From: Gammaproteobacteria bacterium
Lineage (GTDB): Bacteria > Pseudomonadota > Gammaproteobacteria > Burkholderiales > Rhodocyclaceae
Direction: 5' to 3'
DNA: 43,316 nt
Assembly (NCBI GenBank): GCA_029289265.1
Contig: JARFTX010000028.1
Coordinates: 1 to 43,316 of the forward strand
Shown: positions 17,703-26,697 of the stretch, in pieces
Layout of the letters: each line of letters starts with the position of its first letter
Position numbering within the stretch: the stretch's first letter is position 1
Notes under the pieces: generated by a model
What the model saw: the letters and a program-made list of their open reading frames with translations, nothing else
Told to the model about the DNA's origin: nothing
Databases searched by the model: none
Translations under genes and position numbers: made by a program

Positions 17703-18295
17703 TCGAACGCCTCGTCCTTGCCAGCACCAATCCGAAGAAGGCCGTCGAGCTGGGCGCGCTGCTTGCGCCCCTCGGCATCGAGGTCGTGCCCCAGTCGGCG
17801 CTCGGCATCGCGGAAGCCGACGAGCCGCACCCGACCTTCGTCGAGAACGCGCTCGCCAAGGCGCGGCACGCGGCGCGCGAATCAGGCCTGCCGGCGATCT
17901 CCGACGACTCGGGCCTGTGCGTGACCGCGCTCGCCGGCCAGCCCGGCGTGCATTCGGCGCGCTTCGCCGGGGAGCCGCGTTCGGATGCGCGCAACAACGC
18001 GCTGCTGGTCGATCGGCTGGCTGGGGCGGCGGATCGCAGCGCCTACTTCTACTCGGTGGTGGTGATGGTGCGCGACGGCGAAGACCCGCGGCCGCTGATC
18101 GCCGACGGCGAGTGGCATGGCACCATTCTCGAGGCGCCGCGTGGCAGCGGCGGCTTCGGCTACGATCCGCTGTTCTACCTTCCCGAGCTCGAGCAGACTG
18201 CGGCGGAGCTCGATCCCGCCCTCAAGAACACGCTCAGCCATCGCGGCGCCGCGATGCGCCACCTGCTGCAGCGCCTGCAAGCCTTCGCGCAGTGA
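17699..18295 (+). CDS. rdgB: RdgB/HAM1 family non-canonical purine NTP pyrophosphatase (dITP/XTP)
   Basis: This 198-residue enzyme hydrolyses dITP, ITP and XTP to monophosphates, keeping deaminated purines out of nucleic acids. Seen: substrate loop [14 protein letters not shown] at the N-terminus, [27 protein letters not shown] with the catalytic Asp-Asp-Ser-Gly, and [15 protein letters not shown] followed by [11 protein letters not shown]. The start ATG overlaps the rph stop, and the TGA overlaps the GTG of hemW (GTGA), so the three genes are translationally coupled. Confidence 0.96.
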   Translation: MIERLVLASTNPKKAVELGALLAPLGIEVVPQSALGIAEADEPHPTFVENALAKARHAARESGLPAISDDSGLCVTALAGQPGVHSARFAGEPRSDARNNALLVDRLAGAADRSAYFYSVVVMVRDGEDPRPLIADGEWHGTILEAPRGSGGFGYDPLFYLPELEQTAAELDPALKNTLSHRGAAMRHLLQRLQAFAQ

Positions 18296-19554
18296 CCGAA
18301 CGACGCATCATCCCGCTCGCGGTGCGCGCGCCGGACGCTCCGGGGCGCCCGCGCGGCGACGCCGCGGCCCAGCCCGAAGCGGCCGCTGCGCCGGCACTCC
18401 AGAGCCCGCCGCCGCTTGCGCTCTACGTGCATTACCCGTGGTGCGTGCGCAAGTGCCCATACTGCGACTTCAACTCGCACCAACTGCGCGCCGACGGCGA
18501 CGCCGGGGCGACCGAAGAGGTCTACGTCGACGCCCTGATTGCCGACATCGAGGCGGCGCTGCCGCAGGTGTGGGGCCGGCGCATCCATTCGGTGTTCATC
18601 GGCGGCGGCACGCCCAGCCTGATGTCGGCGGCCGCCCTCGACCGGCTTCTGACCGCGATCCGCACGCTGCTGCCACTCGACCCGCTGGCCGAGATCACGC
18701 TCGAGGCGAACCCCGGCACGGCCGAGGCGGCGCGCTTTCGCGACTATCGCTCGGCCGGTGTCAATCGCCTGTCGATCGGCGTGCAGAGCTTCGACGACGC
18801 CCACCTCGACCGCCTCGGCCGCATCCACGACGGCGCCGAGGCGCGCCGCGCGATCGAAATGGCGCTCGCGCAGTTCGAGCGCGTCAATCTCGATCTGATG
18901 TACGCACTGCCGCAGCAGACGGTCGCGGGTGCCCTCGCCGATCTCGACATCGCGCTCGCCTTCGGCACCGGGCACCTGTCCTGCTATCACCTGACGCTCG
19001 AACCGAACACGCCGTTCTGGCACGCGCCGCCGCCGCTGCCGGACAGCGACACCGCCGCCGACATGCAGGACGCCCTCGAAGCACGCCTCGCCGCATCCGG
19101 CTTCGGGCACTACGAGACCTCGGCCTTCGCCCGCCCCGGCCAGGAGTGCCGGCACAACCTCAACTACTGGAGTTTCGGCGACTACCTCGGCATCGGTGCC
19201 GGCGCGCACGGCAAGCTCTCCAGTCACACGGGGGTGGTCCGCGAGATGCGCCACAAGCACCCGGGGCGCTATCTCGAAGGCGCCCGCGCGCGCGACTTCG
19301 TCCAGGAGCGGCGCGAGGTGGCCGCCGCCGAGCTGCCGTTCGAGTTCATGATGAACGCGATGCGGCTCACCGCCGGCGTGCCGCGGGCGCTCTTCGCGGC
19401 CCGCACCGGCCTGCCGCTCGCGTCCATCGAGGCCGAACTTGTTGAGGCACGCCGCCTCGGCCTCGTCGACATCGACGCCGAACGCATCCGCCCGAGCGAA
19501 CGCGGCCGGCACTTCCTCAACGACCTGCTGACGCTGTTTCTGCGCGAGGGTTAG
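18292..19554 (+). CDS. hemW: Radical SAM heme chaperone HemW
   Basis: This 420-residue radical SAM protein is related to coproporphyrinogen dehydrogenase but of the HemW type, which binds and delivers heme. The [4Fe-4S] motif CVRKCPYCDF has Cys at 51, 55 and 58 (CxxxCxxC). Further seen: HSVFIGGGTPSLM, the EANPGT block, GVNRLSIGVQSFDD and NLDLMYALPQQT. The GTG at 18292 gives a 40-residue Ala/Pro-rich leader before YVHYPWC, and an internal start is possible. The overlap with the rdgB stop supports the GTG. Earlier annotations often call this family HemN. Confidence 0.93.
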   Translation: MTERRIIPLAVRAPDAPGRPRGDAAAQPEAAAAPALQSPPPLALYVHYPWCVRKCPYCDFNSHQLRADGDAGATEEVYVDALIADIEAALPQVWGRRIHSVFIGGGTPSLMSAAALDRLLTAIRTLLPLDPLAEITLEANPGTAEAARFRDYRSAGVNRLSIGVQSFDDAHLDRLGRIHDGAEARRAIEMALAQFERVNLDLMYALPQQTVAGALADLDIALAFGTGHLSCYHLTLEPNTPFWHAPPPLPDSDTAADMQDALEARLAASGFGHYETSAFARPGQECRHNLNYWSFGDYLGIGAGAHGKLSSHTGVVREMRHKHPGRYLEGARARDFVQERREVAAAELPFEFMMNAMRLTAGVPRALFAARTGLPLASIEAELVEARRLGLVDIDAERIRPSERGRHFLNDLLTLFLREG

Positions 19555-19711
19555 CAACCCGTCGGAGCCGTGCCGGCACCGAGCGGCGCGACAGGAAGCA
19601 GCACATCCGCCAGGCATCGGTCGAAGGCGCCGCCACACGCGGGCAGCCCCGTCACACCCCACCGCTGCGCCGGCCGCACCCCGCCCGCCGCGGCCTCATC
19701 CCTCAGAGCCG

Positions 19712-21538
19712 CTACGGTCCCTCGCACAGGCAGTGCATGTACACGTGCCGGGGGTCGTTCCAGCGCGCCAGTGCCTCGGCCTCGGCGGCAAGCAGGCGCA
19801 CGAGCGGCAGGCTCGCCAGGCCGCCGACCGGCATCGCCTCGGGCTCGATCGCGTCGGAGAGCCGCTGCATCAGCAGTTGCGTCGGCGACAGGCGCGCCGC
19901 GGGCCAGGTCAGCTCGTAGCGCTCCAGCCCGGCACGCGCCGCCGCGCGGGCGATCGCGGCATCGAGGCCGCCCAGCTCGTCGACCAGGCCGAGCTTGTGG
20001 GCGGCTTCGCCCGTCCACACCCGGCCGCGCGCGACCAGCTCGACTTCGGCCTCGCTCATCTCGCGCGCCGTCGCGACGGTGCGGATGAACCGCCGGTAGC
20101 CGTTCTCGATGCCGAGTTGCAGCGCCTCGGCGGCGGCCACGTCGAGCGGGCGACGCGGATCGAAGGCGCCGGCGAGCGGGCCGGTGGCGACGCCGTCGAC
20201 GGTGATGCCGAGCTTGCCGAGCGGCTCGACGATCTCGGGGAAGAGCGCGAAGATGCCGATCGAGCCGGTGAGGCTGGCCGGATGGGCGACGATCTCATCG
20301 GCACCCGCGGCGATCCAGTAGCCGCCCGAGGCCGCGGTCGAACTCATCGAGGCCACCACGGGCTTCCCGGCAGCGCGCGTGACCTCGAGCTCGCGCCGGA
20401 TCACCTCGGAGGCCCAGGCGCTGCCGCCGGGGCTGTCGATGCGCAGCACCAGCGCCTTGACCGCGTCGTCCTCGCGCGCCTCGCGGATCAGGCGTGCCAG
20501 CGTGTCACCACCGGCCGAGCCGGGCCCGCCGCTGCCGTCGACGATGGAACCTTGCGCGACCAGCACGGCGATCCTGTCGGGAGCACCGGCGCGCTCGCCG
20601 CGCACGGCGGCGAGATAGCGGCCGAGCGCGATCGTCTTGACCTCCTTGCCCTCGTCGTCCAACCCGACGTGCTCGCGCAGCCGGTCGCGCCACTGGTCGC
20701 GCGTGCTCAGCCGATCGACCAGCCCGGCGCGCAGCGCGGCCTCGGCCGCGTCGCCCTCGACCGCGGCGAGCGCCGCGCGGTAGCCGATCACGTAGTCGTC
20801 GAAGGCTTCGACGGCGATGCCGCGGCTCGCCGCGATGTCCTCGCGAAAGACGGTCCACAGCCCGTCGAGCAGGTCGCGGGAATTCTCCCGGTCCTCGTCC
20901 GACATGTCGCTGCGGGTGAAGGGCTCGGCGAAGGACTTGTACTCGCCGACGCGGAAGACGTGCATGCGGATGCCGAGCGCATCGAGCGCGCCCTTGAAGT
21001 AGGTCACGAAACGCGACAGGCCGCGCAGCAGCAGAAAGCCGTCGGGCGCGAGATGCACCTCGTCGGCGACGCTCGCGAGGTAATACTGGCCCTGGGTGAA
21101 GCGCTCGCCGCGGGCGAGCACGGGCTTGCCGCTCGACTTGAACTCCTCGACCGCGGCGCGCAGCTCGGCGAGCTTGGACAGCCCCGCCTGGTTGAGGGCG
21201 TCGGTATCGAGCACCAGCACCTGTATGCGCGGGTCGTCGCGGGCCGCCTCGACCGCTTCGAGCAGGTCGCGCAAGGCGGTCTGTGCGACCGGGGACGCAT
21301 TCGGGCGCAAGAGCTGGAACGGGTCTTCGAGGGTGCGCTGCTCGACCAGCGCCCCGGCCGGCTTGAGCACCAACGCCGCCCCGTCGGGCAGTGGCAGCGT
21401 CGGCCGCATCACCAGCGCGACGATCGCCGCGATGATGAGCAGGAAGACGAGGTTCAGCACCGTGCGGCGCACCGCGTCGAGCCAGCGCCACACGTAGGCG
21501 AGCGTCCGTCCGATCAGCCTGAAGAAGCCCTTGATCAT
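19712..21538 (-). CDS. sppA: Signal peptide peptidase SppA, 67-kDa type
   Basis: This 608-residue membrane-anchored serine protease of the inner membrane (S49) degrades cleaved signal peptides. Seen: one transmembrane helix near 28-45 (NLVFLLIIAAIVALVM), a first S49 repeat with the catalytic lysine in GEYKSFAEPF (Lys201), and a second repeat with ASGGYW (Ser404). The Lys/Ser dyad is split across the two repeats as in the E. coli enzyme. The start MIKGFFRLIG at 21538 fits the family better than the frame's earlier start. It lies 49 bp after trmB on the same strand. Confidence 0.94.
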   Translation of the reverse strand: MIKGFFRLIGRTLAYVWRWLDAVRRTVLNLVFLLIIAAIVALVMRPTLPLPDGAALVLKPAGALVEQRTLEDPFQLLRPNASPVAQTALRDLLEAVEAARDDPRIQVLVLDTDALNQAGLSKLAELRAAVEEFKSSGKPVLARGERFTQGQYYLASVADEVHLAPDGFLLLRGLSRFVTYFKGALDALGIRMHVFRVGEYKSFAEPFTRSDMSDEDRENSRDLLDGLWTVFREDIAASRGIAVEAFDDYVIGYRAALAAVEGDAAEAALRAGLVDRLSTRDQWRDRLREHVGLDDEGKEVKTIALGRYLAAVRGERAGAPDRIAVLVAQGSIVDGSGGPGSAGGDTLARLIREAREDDAVKALVLRIDSPGGSAWASEVIRRELEVTRAAGKPVVASMSSTAASGGYWIAAGADEIVAHPASLTGSIGIFALFPEIVEPLGKLGITVDGVATGPLAGAFDPRRPLDVAAAEALQLGIENGYRRFIRTVATAREMSEAEVELVARGRVWTGEAAHKLGLVDELGGLDAAIARAAARAGLERYELTWPAARLSPTQLLMQRLSDAIEPEAMPVGGLASLPLVRLLAAEAEALARWNDPRHVYMHCLCEGP

Positions 21539-21587
21539 TGCTGCAGTCTCCCTGGTTCCGGCCGCGAGCGCGGGCCGGCGCATCCTG

Positions 21588-22400
21588 TCACGTGCCTGTC
21601 GCTCGATCGCCCGTCACCCCGCCGTCGGCAGCGCGGCGGCGGAACACCAGATCCCAGACGCCGTGACCGAGCCGCAGGCCGCGGTTTTCGAACTTGGTGA
21701 GCGGCCGGTAATCGGGTCGCGGCGCGAATCCGTCGGCGGTGTTCTGGAGCACTGGCTCGGCGGCGAGCACCTCGAGCATCCATTCGGCGTACTCCTCCCA
21801 GTCGGTCGCACAGTGCAGATAGCCGCCCGGTGCGAGCCGCGAGGCGACCAGCGCGACGAACTCGGGCTGGACGATACGCCGCTTGTGATGACGTTTCTTG
21901 TGCCACGGGTCGGGGAAGAACACATGCACGCCGGCAAGCGCGCCGACCGGGATCATGTCGCGCAGCACCTCGACCGCGTCGTGCTGCATGATGCGCAGAT
22001 TGGCGAGGCCGCGCTCGGCGATGAGCTTGCACAGGTTGCCGACACCGGGGCCGTGCACCTCGATGGCGAGAAAGTCGGTATCCGGACGCGCCTGCGCGAT
22101 CGCCGCGGTGGTCTCGCCCATGCCGAAACCGACCTCGAGCACCGTGGGCGCAGCGCGGCCGAAAGCGGCTTCGAGGTCGAGCGGCGCGGCGCGATAGGGG
22201 ATTCCAATCTCCGGCATCCCTTCTTCGATGGCACGCCGCTGGCCCTCGGTCATGCGCCCCTGACGCAGCACGAAGCTGCGGATCGAGCGGCTGGAAAAAC
22301 GCGCCGCGGCATGGCCTTCGGGCAGCGCTGCGGCCGCGCCGGCCTCGGACATGGCGGCCTCGGAGGCCGATTCGGTAGCGGGATCGTGCATGTCGGTCAT
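21588..22400 (-). CDS. trmB: tRNA (guanine-N7-)-methyltransferase
   Basis: This 270-residue SAM-dependent enzyme makes m7G46 in tRNA variable loops. Seen: the SAM site [26 protein letters not shown], the catalytic segment [33 protein letters not shown] and the C-terminal [19 protein letters not shown]. The N-terminus carries about 35 extra Ala/Glu-rich residues before FVLRQGRMT, which is commonly seen in related bacteria. It sits between thiG and sppA on one strand. Confidence 0.96.
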   Translation of the reverse strand: MTDMHDPATESASEAAMSEAGAAAALPEGHAAARFSSRSIRSFVLRQGRMTEGQRRAIEEGMPEIGIPYRAAPLDLEAAFGRAAPTVLEVGFGMGETTAAIAQARPDTDFLAIEVHGPGVGNLCKLIAERGLANLRIMQHDAVEVLRDMIPVGALAGVHVFFPDPWHKKRHHKRRIVQPEFVALVASRLAPGGYLHCATDWEEYAEWMLEVLAAEPVLQNTADGFAPRPDYRPLTKFENRGLRLGHGVWDLVFRRRAADGGVTGDRATGT

Positions 22401-22488
22401 GATCGCAATCGCGGGGTATCGCCGGCGGGTGCCCGGACGGCGACCACGCCCGCGTCGGGGCGTGGACGGGTCAGGTCCGGCACGGTGC

Positions 22489-23274
22489 TCAGGAGCCGAT
22501 GAGGCCGGCCTCGGGCGAGCTGGGATCGGCGGAATAGAACTTGCGCGGCATCCGGCCGGCGAGATAGGCCTCGCGCCCGGCCTCGACCGCCTGCCGCATC
22601 GCGCCGGCCATGCGCACCGGGTCGCGCGCGGCGGCGATCGCGGTGTTCATCAAGACGCCGTCGCAGCCGAGTTCCATCGCGATGGTGGCATCCGAAGCGG
22701 TGCCGACGCCGGCGTCGACCAGCACCGGCACGCTCGCCTGGTCGATGATGAGGCGCAGGTTCCAGGGGTTGAGGATGCCCATGCCCGAGCCGATCAGCGA
22801 GGCGAGCGGCATGACCGCGACGCAGCCGATGTCCTCGAGCATCTTCGCCTGGATCGGGTCGTCCGAGCAGTACACCATGACCTCGAAGCCTTCCTTCACC
22901 AGCACTTCGGCGGCCTTCAGCGTCTCCGGCATGTTGGGGAAGAGCGTCTTGGGGTCGCCCAGCACCTCGAGCTTGACGAGCGCATGGCCGTCGAGCAGCT
23001 CGCGCGCGAGCCGCAGCGTCCGCACGGCATCGTCCGCCGTGTAGCAGCCTGCAGTGTTGGGCAGGATGGTGAAGCGCTCGGGCGGCAGCACGTCGAGCAG
23101 GTTCGGCTCGCCGGCGTTCTGGCCGATGTTGGTGCGGCGGATCGCCACCGTGACGATCTCGGCGCCGCTCGCGTCGATCGCCTCGCGCGTCTGCGCGAAG
23201 TCCTTGTACTTGCCGGTGCCGACCAGAAGACGGGAGCCGTAGGACTTGCCGGCAATCACCAGGGAATCGTTCAT
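22489..23274 (-). CDS. thiG: Thiazole synthase
   Basis: This 261-residue enzyme forms the thiazole phosphate of thiamine from deoxyxylulose phosphate, dehydroglycine and ThiS thiocarboxylate. Seen: the start [29 protein letters not shown], the Schiff-base lysine region [10 protein letters not shown], and [14 protein letters not shown] with [10 protein letters not shown] for phosphate binding. The start at 23274 was chosen because the frame upstream is a shadow with no homology. It follows thiS by 94 bp, the usual pairing. Confidence 0.97.
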   Translation of the reverse strand: MNDSLVIAGKSYGSRLLVGTGKYKDFAQTREAIDASGAEIVTVAIRRTNIGQNAGEPNLLDVLPPERFTILPNTAGCYTADDAVRTLRLARELLDGHALVKLEVLGDPKTLFPNMPETLKAAEVLVKEGFEVMVYCSDDPIQAKMLEDIGCVAVMPLASLIGSGMGILNPWNLRLIIDQASVPVLVDAGVGTASDATIAMELGCDGVLMNTAIAAARDPVRMAGAMRQAVEAGREAYLAGRMPRKFYSADPSSPEAGLIGS

Positions 23275-23368
23275 GTGAGGCCTGCTCGATGAGGTGGGTG
23301 GAGGCGCGCAGCGCTGGCCGCGCGCGGGGGGTACGGGCCGCGACCGGGGCGGGCCGCCCGAAGGGCGC

Positions 23369-23569
23369 TCAGCCGCCGCCGACCGCGACGACGATCTCGA
23401 GCCGGTCGCCGTCGGCAAGCGGCGTGTCGGCGTGCCGCCCGCGCGGCACGATGTCGCCGTTGCGCTCGACCGCGACCCGCTTGCCGGCAAGCTGCCGCGA
23501 CTCGAGCAGCGCCGACACCGTCAGGCCGTCGTCGAGGACTTCGCGCTCGCCGTTGATGATCACTTGCAT
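23369..23569 (-). CDS. thiS: Sulfur carrier protein ThiS
   Basis: This 66-residue ubiquitin-like carrier donates sulfur to ThiG for thiazole formation after C-terminal adenylation and thiocarboxylation. It starts [15 protein letters not shown] and ends in VAVGGG, giving the needed exposed Gly-Gly. It has the family residues [11 protein letters not shown] and [10 protein letters not shown]. The start is at 23569; the frame's earlier ATG adds a non-homologous leader. A separate MoaD/ThiS-like carrier (31545-31829) belongs to cysteine synthesis. No TPP riboswitch was found upstream. Confidence 0.95.
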   Translation of the reverse strand: MQVIINGEREVLDDGLTVSALLESRQLAGKRVAVERNGDIVPRGRHADTPLADGDRLEIVVAVGGG

Positions 23570-23628
23570 GGTGTCCCGGAGGGGCTGAATCGAAGCGAAA
23601 AGTTTAGCACGAGCCCCGCCGGCCGCGA

Positions 23629-23657
23629 TTGCGCGCACCCGGCGGCACGATTAGAAT
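23629..23657 (+). promoter_or_regulatory. probable sigma-70 promoter of tRNA-Gly
   Basis: A -10 box TAGAAT (23652-23657, one mismatch to consensus) is preceded 17 bp upstream by TTGCGC (23629-23634). The sequence after the -10 is a GC-rich discriminator, typical of stringently controlled stable-RNA promoters. The tRNA starts 28 bp after the -10. Confidence 0.55.
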
Positions 23658-23685
23658 GTGCGGCTCCGGGCGCCCTGCCCGGCAT

Positions 23686-23759
23686 GCGGGTGTAGTTCAA
23701 TGGTAGAACGGCAGCTTCCCAAGCTGCATACGAGGGTTCGATTCCCTTCACCCGCTCCA
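23686..23759 (+). tRNA. tRNA-Gly (anticodon CCC)
   Basis: A 74-nt cloverleaf with encoded CCA. The acceptor stem GCGGGTG pairs with CACCCGC. The D-arm region contains GTTCAATGGTAGAAC, the anticodon arm is GCAGC-TTCCCAA-GCTGC with anticodon CCC, and the T arm is GAGGG-TTCGATT-CCCTT. It decodes GGG. The gene stands alone between the divergent thiS operon and the DUF779 gene, with no integrase or duplicated 3' end nearby. Confidence 0.97.
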
Positions 23760-23868
23760 CTGCCGCGCACTTCCGTGCGGACTGATTGGTCCGAACGCGA
23801 TGACTCGGCGCCCCTATGCTGTCACCCCACGCCGACCGCCGCCGCGAACGCGCACAGATCTCCCCGGC

Positions 23869-23888
23869 TATGTAACCCAGGTTACATA
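23869..23888. promoter_or_regulatory. perfect 9-2-9 inverted repeat, candidate operator
   Basis: TATGTAACCCAGGTTACATA is an exact inverted repeat with a 2-nt centre, standing out as AT-rich in GC-rich DNA. It lies 98 bp upstream of the DUF779 gene start and about 110 bp after the tRNA. The size and symmetry fit a dimeric repressor site. The cognate regulator is not in this window. Confidence 0.55.
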
Positions 23889-23985
23889 CACCCGACCGAC
23901 CCATCCGCATGATTCGATTCGGGAGTCCGCCGCGTCGGCGGGACCGATCCGGTGGCCGGCCTGCCGGTCCAGACAGGAGAGCGTC

Positions 23986-24411
23986 ATGGTCGAGCGAATC
24001 ATTGCGACGGATAGCGCACGGGCGCTGATCGCCGAGTTGCGGCGACGGCTCGGGCCACTGGCGGTGCTGTTGCGATACGGCTACGGCGGGCGTACCCAGT
24101 TGCGCTGCGTTGCGCGGGAGCGGCTACCGCTGGGCATGGCCGAATTGCCGCTCGGCGAGATCGATGGCTGCCCCGTCTACGTGCGCGGCAGCGACCGCGC
24201 CCACTGGCAGTACCTGCAACTCAGCATCGACACGACACAACAGGACGCAGCACTCCAGGTGACGCCAGCCAGCCGGCTGCGCACAGGGCTGGTCGCGCAG
24301 ACGCGTCGATTCTCGACGGAGGAGTGGGCGCTGCTATCCGTCAGGCTGCCCCGATTTGCCGTGCCGTGTGATCTCCCGCAACCCACGCCCATGGCTTGCG
24401 CCGCGCTCTAG
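23986..24411 (+). CDS. divergent DUF779-family protein
   Basis: This 141-residue protein resembles DUF779, a small family often found beside aldehyde dehydrogenase genes. Matching features are RALIAELRRRLGPL, the block LPLGEIDGCPVYVRGSDRAHWQYLQLSID and the end RFSTEEW. The Cys-rich segment usual after the first helix (an SGGCCDGS-type motif) is here RYGYGGRTQLRC, so most of those Cys are lost. An AGGAGA ribosome site lies 5 nt before the ATG at 23986. No aldehyde dehydrogenase gene is adjacent. Function unknown; loss of the Cys cluster suggests a changed role. The family call comes from pattern memory. Confidence 0.7.
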   Translation: MVERIIATDSARALIAELRRRLGPLAVLLRYGYGGRTQLRCVARERLPLGMAELPLGEIDGCPVYVRGSDRAHWQYLQLSIDTTQQDAALQVTPASRLRTGLVAQTRRFSTEEWALLSVRLPRFAVPCDLPQPTPMACAAL

Positions 24412-24500
24412 TCACGCCCGCAATCGCGCCAAGCGCACGGACCCGGCGACAACGACCTCGCCGCACCTGATCGAGCCGCCAGGCCAACGCAAACCAAGCT

Positions 24501-25934
24501 TCACGCCGACTGAGGCAGCACCGGCCCGAAGCACGCGCGGTCGCGCCCCTCGTTCTTGGCCTGGTAGAGCGCGCCGTCGGCCCGCTGGAGCAGGTCGTCG
24601 GCGCTGTCGGCGGCGGCCAGCGTGGCGACGCCGGCGCTGACCGTATGGCGGCGGCCACTGGCGAAGGCGTGGTCGCGGGTGGCCGCGCAGATGCGCTCGG
24701 CCAGCGCCAGCGCCTGGGCCTCGGCGGTTTCGGGACACAGCACCAGGAACTCCTCCCCGCCCCAGCGGCCGACGCAGTCGGTCGAGCGCACCGATTCGTT
24801 CAGGACCGCGGCGAAGTCCTTCAGCACGCTGTCGCCGCCGAGGTGGCCGAGCAGGTCGTTGACCTGCTTGAAGCCGTCGAGATCGAGCAGAATCACCGAC
24901 AAGGGCCGCTCGTAACGTACGGCCCGGGCGAGGTATTCGGCGAAGCGGCGGTTGAGCTCGGAGCGGTTGCGCAGCCCGGTCAGCGCATCGGTCTGCGAGC
25001 GCACGCGCAACTCCCGGTTGGCCCGGCGCAACCGAGCGATCCAGTACAGGTTGGTGAGCAGGACGGCGGCGAAGACGAAGGCAATCTGGGCGAGCAGGCG
25101 GTAGTCGGTCGGTGGCTGGATGGTGATCGCAACATGCCGATTGACGACCCGGGCGCGCTCGGCCGGTGTGATCGTGGCGATCGCCTTGTCAAGGATGTCG
25201 CGCAGCAGCGGCTCGTCCTGGCGCACGCCGACGCGCAGCTGGTTGTCGTAGCCCTGCGCGTGGCCGGCGATCTTGAGGTTGAACCAGCCCTCGCTGCGGA
25301 TGGTGTTGGCCGCGACGGTGAGCGAACGCAAGGTCATGTTGGCCTCGCGCCGCGACACCTTGCCGAGCGCCTCGGCCTCGGTGTCGGTATGGACGATGTG
25401 GAGGTTGGGAAAGTCGCGGCGCACCCACTCCTCGACGGCGGTGCCGCGCGGCAGCGCGATGCTGGCCCCTTCGAGCCCGGCCGGATTGCTGATGTAAGGA
25501 TGTTCCTCGCGCGTGATGAAGACGTTGGGGTCTTCGAAGAGCGGCTGCGTGAAGATGAGCCAGCGCTCGCGCTCCGGGGTCCGATTGAGGAAGCTCAACA
25601 TCAGGCAGCGCCCCGTTCGAGCGGCGGCCAGGCTTTCCTCCCAGTCGCTGGTCCACACCAGCTCGAGCGCGACACCCGCGCGCTCGGCGGCAAGCCGCAG
25701 CAGATCGGCACCGATGCCTTGGTGCTCGCCCCGCGCATCGATGACCTCGAACGGCGCCCAGTCGGGGTCCACGCAGAAGGGGATCGCACCGGCCTGGTCG
25801 AGGTAGAGGCGCTCTTCCGCGCTCAGTTCGACCTCGACCGCGGGCGAAGCCGCAAGCAGCGGTGCGGCGAGCACGACGAGCGCCAGCGCCGCGACGCGTC
25901 TCGCCGCGCGCGCTGCGCGGTCACGCACCCGCAT
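24501..25934 (-). CDS. Diguanylate cyclase with periplasmic SBP_bac_3-type sensor
   Basis: This 477-residue membrane protein is predicted to make c-di-GMP in response to a periplasmic ligand. Seen: a signal peptide (1-30), a solute-binding domain (about 45-270; FCVDPDWAPFEVIDARGEHQGIGADLL), one transmembrane helix (280-299), a short linker and a GGDEF domain with GGEEF at 392-396. An RxxD inhibitory site (Arg383-Asp386) lies five residues before it, so product feedback is expected. The catalytic motif is a functional variant. The start [13 protein letters not shown] at 25934 gives the signal peptide. It lies 23 bp after the flavin reductase gene on the same strand. The ligand may be an amino acid, by family analogy. 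Confidence 0.9.
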   Translation of the reverse strand: MRVRDRAARAARRVAALALVVLAAPLLAASPAVEVELSAEERLYLDQAGAIPFCVDPDWAPFEVIDARGEHQGIGADLLRLAAERAGVALELVWTSDWEESLAAARTGRCLMLSFLNRTPERERWLIFTQPLFEDPNVFITREEHPYISNPAGLEGASIALPRGTAVEEWVRRDFPNLHIVHTDTEAEALGKVSRREANMTLRSLTVAANTIRSEGWFNLKIAGHAQGYDNQLRVGVRQDEPLLRDILDKAIATITPAERARVVNRHVAITIQPPTDYRLLAQIAFVFAAVLLTNLYWIARLRRANRELRVRSQTDALTGLRNRSELNRRFAEYLARAVRYERPLSVILLDLDGFKQVNDLLGHLGGDSVLKDFAAVLNESVRSTDCVGRWGGEEFLVLCPETAEAQALALAERICAATRDHAFASGRRHTVSAGVATLAAADSADDLLQRADGALYQAKNEGRDRACFGPVLPQSA

Positions 25935-25957
25935 TCCGCTCGGCACCGCGCACAGGC

Positions 25958-26458
25958 TCAAAGCGGCGCGAGCTGCCGGTAGGCGCCGCCGTGATAGATC
26001 AGCGGCGCCCTGTCCTCGCGGTCGAAGCGCACCACTTCGGAGACGAACACGACGTGGTCGCCGCCGGGATGGCGCACGATGTTGCGGCACTCGAAGCGGG
26101 CACAGCACTCGCGGAGCAGCGGCACGCCATAGAGGCCTTCGTCGATGTCGAGTCCGACGAACTTGTCGTCCGAGCGCGATGCGAAAATCTGCGACAGGTG
26201 CTGCTGCTCGGCGCTCAGAACATTCACGGAGTAGTACTCGCAGGCCTCGAAGACCGGCCGGCTGGGCAGGCTGTTGGCGAGGCTCCAGACGATCAGCGGG
26301 GGATCGAGCGAGACCGAATTGAAGGAATTGACGGTGAGCCCGATCGGCTCGCCGCTCGGTGCGCGCGTCGCCACCACGGCGATGCCGGTCGCAAACATGC
26401 CGAGCGCGTCGCGAAAGGCGCGGGTGAATTCTTCGTGAGTGATCGGTCGGTCGGACAT
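25958..26458 (-). CDS. Flavin reductase family protein (FMN-binding)
   Basis: This 166-residue single-domain flavin reductase of the HpaC/RutF-like fold supplies reduced flavin to a partner oxygenase or reduces flavin with NAD(P)H. Seen: FRDALGMFATGIAVVATRAPSGEPIGLTVNSFNSVSLDPPLIVWSL, SVNVLSAEQQHLSQIFAS and the His-containing GDHVVFVSEVV. No oxygenase gene is adjacent, so the partner is unknown. It is divergent from mutY and followed closely by the diguanylate cyclase gene. Confidence 0.9.
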   Translation of the reverse strand: MSDRPITHEEFTRAFRDALGMFATGIAVVATRAPSGEPIGLTVNSFNSVSLDPPLIVWSLANSLPSRPVFEACEYYSVNVLSAEQQHLSQIFASRSDDKFVGLDIDEGLYGVPLLRECCARFECRNIVRHPGGDHVVFVSEVVRFDREDRAPLIYHGGAYRQLAPL

Positions 26459-26697
26459 CGCGTGTCGGGGCTGGCTCGGCGGGCTGCCGGACGACAGCGC
26501 CCGCCTTGTTGGTGTTGGGAGCGCCGATTATCGCCGTGATCGGTGCGTGCGTCGAGAGCACGGTCCTCGCAGGTTCGGGCCTGTCCGCGGCGGCTCGCTT
26601 CAACGCCGAGGGGTGCGTGGCGTGGGGCATGCCGGGCATGCGGGGAACCTCCCGGATGCGCGCTCGGGCCTCGCAGGCCGGAGGCCACCAATCCGCT

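Noticed and set aside
19733-21700. Plus-strand frame opposite sppA and trmB
   Set aside because: Shadow; runs across two real genes and their gap with Arg/His-rich composition.
23570-23685. TPP riboswitch upstream of thiS
   Set aside because: No TPP aptamer-like sequence could be found on the minus strand; the region holds only promoter-like sequence and the opposing tRNA promoter.
23686-23759. tRNA-Gly as an integration site
   Set aside because: No integrase gene and no repeated tRNA 3' end in the following sequence.
25935-26639. N-terminal extension of the diguanylate cyclase frame across the flavin reductase gene
   Set aside because: It overlaps the flavin reductase gene out of frame; the signal peptide begins at 25934.
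26627-26645. Repeated GCATGC-type palindromes upstream of mutY
   Set aside because: Imperfect symmetry, and such GC-rich hexamers are frequent here.
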